Source: Laetiporus sulphureus 93-53
Lineage: Eukaryota > Basidiomycota > Agaricomycetes > Polyporales > Laetiporaceae
Assembly: GCF_001632365.1 (NCBI RefSeq)
Contig: NW_024468518.1
Span: 19,566 to 78,275 of the forward strand
Reading direction: 5' to 3'
DNA: 58,710 nt
The notes under the pieces were generated by a model. It searched no databases. It worked only from the letters and a program-made list of their open reading frames with translations, and was not told the DNA's origin. Position 1 is the first letter of the stretch. Each line of letters begins with the position of its first letter. This document shows positions 10,756 to 20,133 of the stretch, in pieces. The position numbers were made by a program, and so were the translations under genes.

Positions 10756-11486
10756 TCATCTGAATTGAAAGTCTTCATGAGAGCCTGTGGCAATCTAATG
10801 AAACATGAGAAAACATTGAGATGCCTCTGATCTCTGATACTGGAGCAGGCTTACATCATGATCCATGAGGCCGATTTGACTCTGCAGTCGCATCCGTTGG
10901 CCATGGTATCTCTCCAACAGCTTCTTGAGTTCATCTCTGGTATTCTCAGCAGCTCGTTTCCTTTCATTCCCAACATCTATCTCATGCTCGAGATCGTTCA
11001 GCAGCTGTACCTTCAGATCACGCTGTTTGGTAAGCAGTTCATGGCATTCGTTGAGGATGTCCCTGCTATCGGCCAGTGTGCGAAGTCTCATAATCTCCAC
11101 GGCAATCATTGGGTCTCTGCGGAGGAAGTTAACCAAGGCTTACAATGGACCATGAGAAATCACACATACGCAGCCACTCGCTGTCTAGAATGTGTGTCCG
11201 TGTCATCCTCCGTGCCAGCCAGAAAAATTCTCTTCATGCTTTGCATATCAACAATAGAAGCGCATTCTGGGCATTTATATTCTGCTTCCAGACGGCTGTC
11301 ATAGAGTTGTTGCGCCAAGCAGTGATGACAAAAGACGTGACCTGCCACAAGGAGCATCTCGAATGATGAATGGTAGGGCATTGAATACAGAGATATCTCA
11401 CCACAAGATCCGAGAATCACTATTTCCGCAAGGATAGACGTGCTCTCCGCGAGCCTGCCTCCACATATACGGCAGAGGACATGCAT
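10756..11486 (-). CDS. RING-type finger/coiled-coil protein 2
   Basis: Starts at 11486 (MHVLCRICGGRLAES). Removing a GT-AG intron after the codons for GSC gives a full C3HC4 RING: CRIC, then SCGHVFCHHC, then KCPEC, followed by MQSMKRIFLAGTEDD. The next exon is a coiled coil (IMRLRTLADSRDILNECHEL, then TRDELKKLLERYHGQRMRL). A last intron leads to a short exon ending at 10756. The layout is RING followed by coiled coil, about 200 residues, as in gene 1 beside it. It is a likely E3 ubiquitin ligase or scaffold. All exons read open, so it is one of the few intact-looking genes in the 3.8-28 kb part. Confidence 0.72.
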
Positions 11487-11579
11487 AGTATGATGCGCGA
11501 CTCACCAATGAAGGGTAATGGTTTCCTCGTGACGTGGACAAGTGTACAAATAGCTGCCAATAAAGTTGTCAAGCTCAGC

Positions 11580-12850
11580 CTCAGCGTCGGCATTGCAACG
11601 CAACTCCACTCCCTCGGTGCATCGGCGACTTATGACACCACCTCACGACTGGGCTCTAGTGAAGAGGACACGATTCTCGTCACCACCAATGAACCAAATC
11701 GCGATCTCTTCCTCCAACGACGAACGACAGCAGGCACTAATTCGAACAGTGCAGCGAATGAGCAGTCTTGAAGCTCCCATCGTCAGTCTCAGCGGATCGC
11801 ATGGGTTAGTATGCACAGTATAGAGCATCGAAGGCGTGTCATTTATGAGCGTGTTGACCTGAACATACAGGCAGAGATTCTAAGCTGTAGGTTCGACCCT
11901 ACTGGCCAAAATATCACAGCTTGCAGTGCAGATCGAAGCGTTTGTGCTTCTACATACTGCTCCTCGGTGCATGAGCAAACAGTTTTGATGAATATTTTCT
12001 AGCTCTTTGGCAAAGATATGCGCCGAATACCAACTATGGACTACTCGCGAACCTACACAAAGCTCCCATCCTCGACCTTCAATGGTCGCTTTTCTCTCCT
12101 TTGCTGTATACCGTTTCAGCGGATCACACCCTGAACGTGACAGACCTCACTACTGGTCAGCGCATACGCAATCTATGCGCTCACCGAGGCATTATCAACT
12201 CACTTGACAGGACAATGCCGGTGGAGCAGGCACTGAGTTGGTGGTGACGGGTGCCGATGATGGGACGGTGAGAGTCTGGGAGGGTGGAGATGAAGGTCCT
12301 AAGACACCGATAAGCATGTTCGAGCTCAGCTGTCCAGTCACGTCTGTGTGCTGTAGTGCAGATGGCATGAACATCTATGGAGGCGCGCTGGACAATAAAA
12401 TCCATGTAAGCGCTGTGCATCGTCGTCGCCTCATTGTGTTGCTAATTCTATTCGCATAGGTTCTGGACTTGTGCAAAAATGAGCAGGTGTACAGCCTCAC
12501 AGGACACACGGACATGCCGACCTCGCTGTCTCTGTCACCTAACCGGTCCTTCCTGCTCTCCCCTTCATTCTCTTCCCAGACCATCATCCACAACGTCCGG
12601 CCGTTCTCGCCGTCGCCTGCGCATATCCACCGCGTGTTGATGAGTGCGCCCGCCGGTCTTGAGAACATCTTGTTGAGAGGCGTGTGGAGCAAAGATGATA
12701 ACGGTCGGCACGTCGCCGTTGGAGGAGTAGACCGCACAGTCTGCATGTGGGATGTCGAGAGCGGCAAAGTGCTGTACAAGGTCCGCCTTGTCGTCTGTCA
12801 TCACAGCACCCAAAATCTCATGGTTGCTCTGGCTACCTGGTCACAAAGGC
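11580..12850 (+). pseudogene. U5 snRNP 40-kDa WD-repeat protein (SNRNP40/Prp8-binding), broken and truncated
   Basis: Segments in order: LVKRTRFSSPPMNQIAISSS, SSLEAPIVSLSG, EILSCRFDPTGQNITACSAD, APILDLQWSLFSPLLYTVSA, DHTLNVTDLTTGQRIR, TELVVTGADDGTVRVWEGG, PVTSVCCSADGMNIYGGALD, EQVYSLTGHTD, RGVWSKDDNG, and VGGVDRTVCMWDVESGKVLY. This is the beta-propeller of the U5 snRNP 40K spliceosome subunit. Lesions: a one-base deletion near 12215 shifts the frame in the middle of the propeller. The last repeat stops after LPGHKGTV (about 12850), where the sequence jumps into an unrelated protein without a 3' end of its own. The acceptor of the last intron is also lost. Introns are otherwise kept. Confidence 0.85.
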
Positions 12851-13217
12851 ACTGTGAAGGAAGGCGCAGCGCAGCCTTCACCTGCCCATCCATCTCTATC
12901 CGCTTCCGACACCGCGATTCCCCCTGTTCCAGCATTTATCGCTTCGGAACCTACCGTCGCATCACTCACCTCCCACATCGCCTCCATCCCCGCAAAGACA
13001 CTGCACTCCTACGTCCTGTCTCACCTCCAGGATGCCCCCGAACCCATCCTCGCTGCGTTCGCGACATTCTTCGCCGAGCTCGTTCTGCCTCCGCGGCTTC
13101 ATTGCGTGCGCTGCTACAAAGACTATGTGGAAGTCGAGAACAACGATATGAGCTGTCTGGTACCACATAACGACGAGAGCGCCGAGGTCGAGCGCGTCGG
13201 GAGGATCGCGAGAAGCG

Positions 13218-13317
13218 NNNNNNNNNNNNNNNNNNNNNNNNNNNNNNNNNNNNNNNNNNNNNNNNNNNNNNNNNNNNNNNNNNNNNNNNNNNNNNNNNNN
13301 NNNNNNNNNNNNNNNNN
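13218..13317. other. Assembly gap (100 N)
   Basis: One hundred undetermined bases inside the zinc-finger/AT-hook gene. The round number suggests a scaffold join of unknown true size, so part of the zinc domain is missing and the order across it is inferred by the assembler. Confidence 0.99.
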
Positions 13318-13639
13318 GGCAGGCTCGCGATCGATCCTTGGACGACATACGAGACGCTGTGGAGATGCTGCGGTAAACTCACCGAGGGAGACAGGGACCA
13401 GGGCCCACCCGATTGGCCGGTGCTATGAGGGCAAGCATACGGTGTGTACTCTAATCTTTCCTCATGTTTCTTCATGACGTCCTCACGGGCTCCTGCCGCA
13501 GACTGACATAAAGCGAGCCCGCTTCCGTGCTGACTCGACTCACCAAGACGACAAGTTCACCTCGTGCATCCGACTCAATGGCCACGGTGTCCGCAACCAG
13601 CTCCCGTGCACGAACCTGCGCAAGCGGAAGCGCACTGTG

Positions 13640-13935
13640 AATTTCCGGATACATCCGCATCTGCGTCCGTCATCTCCACAAGCTGCACTGGTTTGGGCTT
13701 CAGCGGGCGGCCCCTGCTTTTGGGAGCAGGAGCTCCGGCGTTGGCTTGAGAGACGGGTGCGACGGAGGCCCTGGACTTCTTGCGAGCAGCGGGGGTGCAT
13801 CCACGTGCGCTGATGCTGAGACTGACGTTCTCGGTCTCCTCGTGCTCACGTTGGTCCACACCCATATGCTCGGCCTCTGTAGCAGTGGCCTTCGCCTTGC
13901 CCTTGCCCTTGCCCGCCGCCTTTCCTTTGCTCTTC
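13640..13935 (-). other. AT-hook coding segment in inverted orientation
   Basis: On the minus strand this segment reads KGKGKAKATATEAEHMGVD, then AARKKSRASVAPVSQANAGA, an AT-hook PKSRGRPLKPKP and an acidic run EMTDADADVS. The same style (AT-hook followed by acidic residues) continues on the plus strand from about 13995 (RPGRKPKSK). The piece sits between plus-strand parts of the zinc-finger/AT-hook gene. The simplest reading is a small internal inversion that flipped one exon. Confidence 0.5.
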
Positions 13936-15576
13936 GCGCGTCATGCGATTTCCTCCATCCCGCTGTCCGGCTTGCCCTCGCTCGCGTCTTCGTCGATACC
14001 GGGCTCCCAGTGCGTCAGCGCAAGTGAAGCGGCCCGGGCGGAAGCCGAAAAGCAAGATGTATGTGGAGGAGTCGGATGAGACGCAGGATGTGGACATGGA
14101 TGGGGAGCAGGGTCCGAGAAATGCACTCGCAGAGTCGGACACGTCAGGCGACCATCGGTGTGCAAGCGGGAAAATCCAAGTCACCCATGAAGAAGGGGAA
14201 GGAGAAGAAGGTATGGTGCCGAAGAAGAAGAGGAGATTCTCTACGTAGAATCAACACTACGCTGGTATGCTCAAGACACCGAAAACGCTGTCTGGTCTCT
14301 CTGGTTGATCTTCATCTGGGCAAACTACCATCATAACAGATGAAGAGAAGGAGCGTGCACATGAGCTGCGAGACAATTTCCTCGAGGCGAAAGATCTGCG
14401 TATGGACAACTTCTTGAACGACGCGGAGAAGAACATCAAGATATTCTTGTCATCTCATTTCCGCGACGAAGGCCTTATATGGTACGTGACTATATGCATA
14501 ACCAGCCTTTCAACACTTATCACTGGCGAGCAGGTCTGAGCAGCGCGTACGCGAGAAACCCATCCTCATCGGCTTTTTCCTCGAGTTCCTGCTTCGAAAC
14601 CGTGTTTTCCCGGAATCTGAACAGGAAAAAGGCCTCCGACGTGCTCTGCAAGTGATACACCTGGCTCGCAAGGAGCTTCCGGCCACGTTCATTATCGGCA
14701 AAGCCTTGCCCGATAGCCTCGGCGTAGGCTGCGAAAACTATTTGGAAGTATGGCGGAGATCGCGTGTATCAACATTGACTTCGGGGACAATACACAGGCA
14801 GATGTCACTGAGGACCAAGAGGATAAAGGCGAGCCCGAGGCCAAGAGATGCAAAGTCAAGGAGAAGGAGGAAGATCTTGCATTTGAGGAGGCCATCGGCG
14901 AGGTAGACACAGAAGTCATCACTCCCGAAGTCGTCGAGAGCCTCGGAAAGGCCGTGCAGCAAGAACGCGAGGCAGCCGATGCCGACGTGGGTGGAACGGG
15001 TGTCTTGGCCTGAGGCAACGCCTTCGCTGACAGCGGCTGGGACACGGGAGGATGGGGTGCTGGAAACGCGAGCTCAGAGCCTCACGACCCCTGGGCGCAG
15101 CCGGGGAGCACCTGGGATGAAAAAACCACTAACGAGCCGAACCTAATTATGGCCTTCCTCGGTCCGACCATCTTCCTGCTCACGCCTATAACGGGTGTAG
15201 CAGAGGCTCCACACGGCGCATCCTATCACTCATTCCTGTACAAGCCGCATCTACCGCTCCTGGCAAGGCAGCAAGGAAGAACCAGAGCGGGACCAAGATG
15301 GACGTCGAGAGCGGTGCGACGCCACACGACCCGTTCAAGGACGAGATCACAGTGCTGTTCGAGCCGGCGGTGGCGGAGAAGCTCATCATCGGCATGGGCC
15401 TTGCCGGGACATGGGTGCAGCTCGCTCGTCAAGACCTCAGCGCTGGATCCTGGACGGATGAACACGCTGGTGGGAAGCAGCAAAGAGACGAGAAAGGTGA
15501 GTTTGGGGTGCCCACCAAATTGTGGTACATGGAGCACCTGGCCTCCATCATTCCGAGCTACCACACCGAGCCATGA

Positions 15577-16543
15577 TCCTGTTACTTTGTTCAGCTGTTG
15601 TAAACTGTCTCTGCTGTTGATGACGCCTCGCGCTGTCGTGCTCTGTTTCTGATCATTGAAATGTACTAATACTGCTGTATATGGACAGTGCGATCACTTA
15701 CTGATGGGCTCCTTTGGATGGAAGTCAACCGCAGTTAAAGTCCTTCACAGATACACGCGCCATGCATCATCACGGTGAGTCGCGATTTGCGTTGTGCATC
15801 ATGCCACTTCATCATTGGCGATGCAATCTGTGCAGTGGCGACACGAACGCAATTTGCACTCCTGTTCGTTCCCGAAAATTCAAGAAAATCGTGAATAATA
15901 TGTGAAATCTAAATCTAATCACCTCAGGTTTCTGTTTTGTACGTAAGGAGATACTTCCGCCTCGCGGAGGGGCCGCGAACTCGTCCTCCACTCGTCGTAA
16001 TGTGCATGCCTCATCCGTCGTGAGTTGCTGGGTTGCTGGGTCTCAACGTATTCATAGGACTGGGAAGGCTCGGGTACAGAATTCATTTGGCGTTGCCGTG
16101 TGCATTCACAATGGCACTATCTTTAATGCATCGGGGCAGGCAGGCAGGGGGGAGTACATGCATACCCGTTAGTAGTAACAACTGCTGTTAGACTGTATTT
16201 TTTCATCCTTTCCGAGCGTACTCATCTGCCTGGCCTACAGGACAGTGACAGTAGATCGTCGTATGTTATTACTAGCTTATCCAATGCCCTACTGCTCGGA
16301 CATTGAACAATCTCTCATTTTTCTCATGATCACGTCCACCGTCTGCCGTCGGGCGATCTTACCCATGCTCAACGATACTTAGGACAAACATAAGCACGGC
16401 AATGATGGCATGTGTTGCCGACGGGCCGAAGGGTCAAAAATCCAGTAGGAAGCGCGGGCTGCCGGATCATCCACTGTCAAAATTGTCAATGCCTATTGCT
16501 GCAATCTCAAAAACCTACCCAGCAATGGACCGATGGCTTGGCC
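15577..16543. other. Gene-poor stretch, nothing recognised
   Basis: Downstream of the AT-hook pseudogene. Contains only short frames and AT-rich parts; no motif or repeat boundary recognised. Confidence 0.4.
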
Positions 16544-17184
16544 CTATTGACCTAATGAGCGAAAGTGGCCTAAGGTTTTGCCCTTGCCCAGCTCCGGGTG
16601 CTCCTCGATGGGCTTGCCGGTGTATTGGAGGGAGGCGTATAACATGAAAGAATTGACGACTTGACGACGGTCGTTGATGTGAACGCCATGCAGACCACGG
16701 TGCCTTGCAGGAGCCTCACCGCTACCGTGATATGATCCGAGACAGTGGGACGAGCGTGAGAAGGACGAAGCCGAGCGAGCAGCTCAAGATTCCACGGCGA
16801 GCCATGGTGCCTTCGCCGACTTCAGGGATCGTGCGGTGAACGTATCCGCCCATGCAGGAGCGCACTGATGGTGCCGATGGTGCCGATGAGTGCACCATTA
16901 TGTCTGGTGTTCCAATCGAACACTGCGATGCGCAGTCAGCGTATGATGTATCGTCCCCTTTCCCTGACCATTGATGTTGTGGCAAGAACTTATGGCCGAA
17001 TGTGAGAAAAACCAGTGCGAACTCCATCTGGAGAAGACTCCCAGGTATAGGAAATGGAGTCGCCGCAGCATTTAAGAACGCTGATGCGCTGCTCGACACT
17101 GGCTTCAAAAGCAGCAGTTGATGCTTCATGTTTACTCTTCTCCGCCATCTTCCCGGTTTGAGGCGCACTAGCAGGCATCGGCAC
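16544..17184 (-). pseudogene. Small fungal membrane protein, broken
   Basis: Starts MPMPASAPQTGKMAEKSKHE at 17184, followed by EASVEQRISVLKCCGDSISY. Two hydrophobic stretches follow (MEFALVFLTFGHKFLP and GILSCSLGFVLLTLVPLS) with CMGGYVHRTIPEVGEG between them. The C-terminal part reads NDRRQVVNSFMLYASLQYTG and ends in GKTLGHFRSLGQ at 16544. The three parts lie in three different frames: one shift falls near 16742 (after SRIIS) and another near 16690. It looks like a conserved fungal membrane protein of unknown function that has lost its frame; I cannot name the family. Confidence 0.5.
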
Positions 17185-17488
17185 CTAAATTCTCTAGATC
17201 TTGCCTCGAGTCTTTGGCAGTGCCACAGCTTGAAATATCGTCTCGAAAATTAAGAGGGTGGGAGGAGAGGCTCAAGGCTGCTTACGTTCACTGACGTCGG
17301 CATTTCTCTTTCGATGGTTGGTCTTTTACTTGAATAGCAATGCTATTGGATATACTTGTAGACAGAACACGCTGTAAGCTGTATGCATTGGTACGAATAC
17401 AAACTACCCGGAAGGTGAAGTGTTAACTTATGATCAAAACCCGGATCGGCAAGAAACAAAATAATGATGATCACACCGAAGGCTGGCC

Positions 17489-19643
17489 TCAATGTGCAGA
17501 TTCCCGGATATACGGCGTCATGAGAAGAGGACATTTGCTACCCTCCAAATGCTTGCCCACCACATACAGCCTTGTCAGCACACTGCGTTTACAGATTTGA
17601 GCCGGTGGTCGTGTAAGTCTAGGAGAAGATTACATACACGTTGGCCTTGCCGACTTGCTCGTCGCTCTCAGCGAACGTGAAGCTTGTAAGGAGGATGAAG
17701 AGGAATGTCTTCATCTCGATAACGGAAAAGTGCATTCCTATGCACGACTAACGTCAAGTCAGTGACTTGTTCACTAGGCGATAATATCATGAAAACAGCA
17801 CTTACTCTTGGCCCAGCCGAGAACGTGAGGGTGTTGTTATACAAACCAGGCTGTGACTTCATGGCTTCGGGAAGATTATCCCAACGGTCCGGGCTTGTCC
17901 GAAAGTCAGTACTGGCGAACTGGAAGATCGAGCGGTCCACATACTTAAACGCCCAACCGTCAGTTTCCCACACCTCCCTATCTAGATTGAATCCCTCCAT
18001 GGGTACATGTATGAGCGCCCCCTTCGGCACTCTAATGCTCATCACCTCCTGCACGCTCCCATCTGGCATCCGCGTGCGCACAGGCACACTCGTCGGCAGC
18101 ACATCATCCCGCGTCGCTACGCGGATCGACGAGTGCACGGGCGGGATAAGGCGCAGTGTCTCACGCATGACGTTCTCGAGGTACGGCATCTCCGCGACGG
18201 CGTCCTATAGCGAGGCGACTTCGTCCGGCGTGAGCGTGGAGAGCGGCATGAGTGGAGCGATGGTAAGGAGCTCGCGGCGAAGGCGGGTCTGGATGGCGGG
18301 GTACTTGGCAAGGAGATGGAGCATCCAGGTGATCGCGAGTGAGCTTGTGTTGGAGCTGGTGAACATGAAGGTGTTGATGTTGTGGAGAATATCTTCGTCG
18401 GATATGCGTTGTTCCGGAGGAAGATCTGCTGCACCGTTCGAGTTGACTGTAAGAATGTATGAGTGAGAAGAAGGGAAAGAAGAGAACCCAAGGCATACAG
18501 AGCAGCGTGAGCAGGTCCTTGCCCTGATAAATGCTTCCGCTCCGTTCAGCCTCCGCTGTTTTATGCTTTTTCTCTTGTACAAGCTGACCAGCGACGTGAC
18601 GGATCACTTCCTGACATCTCCGCACAGTCAACGCGGCTTTATCCGGCTGAACCAGCAGGTCAGATGAGAGACGCAGTGAAATGATGCATATACAAAAAGA
18701 GTATTGATGATTGGGAAGTGAAGGGCCACTAGACTGCGGAGAGAACCCTCTTGTTGCGAAACGCCGATCTCGAACATCTCTTCGTACGCACTGAAGAGCT
18801 CGTTTGTCTCGTCCTGAATGGCGTTGAATTGGTAGTCGAAGCCTGCATTAGATTTAATTTTGAATGTGAGCAGGTAAAAGTCATAGACATCCGCAACCTA
18901 CCCGCTGATCCTATGACATCAAAGGTAGCCCGGCTCACCCAGTGACACACATCAAGCTTTGCACCGTTCATCGCCTTCTCACTTGTATCGTGGCTCTATG
19001 ACTGTGCGATGAGTGCTCCATCGTTCCTTCAACTCATTCCCCTTCACGAATACAAGCAGGACCAAGGCACGCATGTTCTGCACAGAGAACGCCGGGATGG
19101 CCACTCGACGTTGTCGCTTATGCACCTGACCTTCTACTGCAAGCATACCGCATCCAGTGAGGCCGATAATAAGCCAGCGGGAGTGCCATGGTTTCTCATA
19201 CACGTGCGAGTTTTCATAACGTGCGAGAGGGTAACGGGGTCAAGAGTGAAAAGGCGTTGATCTCACTGCAAATTGAAGCACGATGAGGGTAGGATGGGTT
19301 CTCATGCAGAGAGTGAACGCACAGGCAAGATGCCTCGAATCATCACATTTCGTCCGTACTGTTTCACGAATGCCTCCTGGACTTGAGGTGAGATGGACGC
19401 TGTAGACACACTCAACTCGTCAATGTCTAGAAGAGAAAGCACGGTACAATGCACCCGTTTCAAGCTTACTCCGTAACAAGACCTAGTTGGTCCTTGAATA
19501 GCCCTCTTGCTAGGCGGGCCAGGCAGGTTTCTAAGCGGATTGAACCATGGCTCGACAAAGGCTAGGTAGATGAAGAAGATGGAGAGTGTTGTCAGAACGG
19601 CACGAAGAATGCTGACAGACAACGTAGACAGCTTGTACTCCAT
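17489..19643 (-). pseudogene. Cytochrome P450 (basidiomycete, CYP5150-like), broken
   Basis: Starts at 19643 with a membrane anchor (SVSILRAVLTTLSIFFIYLA) and the hinge LRNLPGPP. Later parts: TLDPVTLSHVMK, HKRQRRVAIPAFS, CHWVSRATFDVIGSAG, FDYQFNAIQDETNELFSAYE, the I-helix FTSSNTSSLAITWMLHLL, the K-helix ExxR in YLENVMRETLRL, and the heme loop FSAGPR/SCIGMHF split by an intron before the Ser-Cys. The end is MTPYIRESAH at 17489. Lesions: a frameshift just after the proline hinge (about 19520), a one-base deletion near 19213, and a TAG at 18205-18207 that fits CAG to TAG. The heme-binding cysteine and ExxR are still present, so decay looks recent. The substrate cannot be inferred. Confidence 0.85.
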
Positions 19644-20133
19644 CGTCAGAGGAGAGCTTAGAGCGAAAGCAGCCTTCAGCTCCCACTCTTAAATATGTGA
19701 TTCCGAGAACAATAACAATAAGGGAGTTTCATTGATCTCGGGCTATCTCGGGCATCCAGGTTGACCTTGCTCTGTCTAGACAAGCATATCGTAGACATAG
19801 AATTCATTAGACGGAAACTGCACAAAAGACCTGCGTGACAACATGTCGCCGGCGTCCTGACCAAGTCAAAAAAGTCCTTCACGGAGTCGTCCACAACTAG
19901 AGCTGCGCGCTTGAGAAATGGCACCGTAAGCGCCCGCCTCTGGTATAAGCGCCCGCCTACAGGCGCAGATCTAGAACGCGTCTGGAATGCGTGCTATCCA
20001 CGTAGCACCGCGTCATCACCACGTGACCGAGATTCACGATTTCAGCGGAAGGCCTAGAGTCGCAAAGCTCGCATACCATCTCTCCCATCGACCACCATGT
20101 TCTTCGCTATTTCTGCGTCTGGCGACTCCAGCG
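19644..20133. other. Divergent spacer between P450 and PRMT3
   Basis: The two genes point away from each other, so this holds both former promoters. It contains a short direct duplication AAGCGCCCGCCT at about 19928-19957. No other element recognised. Confidence 0.45.

Larger units (their letters stand above)
12851..15576 (+). pseudogene. Large zinc-finger/AT-hook nuclear protein, broken
   Basis: First part (12860-13217): TLHSYVLSHLQDAPEPILAA and a zinc-type region LHCVRCYKDYVEVEN with CLVPHNDES. After the gap come YETLWRCCGKLTEGD and CYEGKHT, with a 4-base insertion near 13420 that shifts the frame. Then come KRARFRADST and LRKRKRTVNF, an AT-hook segment RPGRKPKSK with acidic repeats, and a helical domain (KERAHELRDNFLEAKD, HFRDEGLIW, LIGFFLEFLLRNRVFP, ELPATFIIGKALPD). 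The tail has DPFKDEITVLFEPAVAEK and IIGMGLAGTWVQLARQDLS and stops at 15574. In-frame TAG at 14246-14248 and TGA at 15011-15013 (a Trp position in a W/G-rich stretch) break it. It is probably a chromatin-associated fungal protein; the exact family is not known to me. Confidence 0.6.

Noticed and set aside
12470..13480. Long overlapping frames on both strands around the N gap
   Set aside because: They run through the Ns or are shadows of the SNRNP40 and zinc-finger coding frames in GC-rich DNA.
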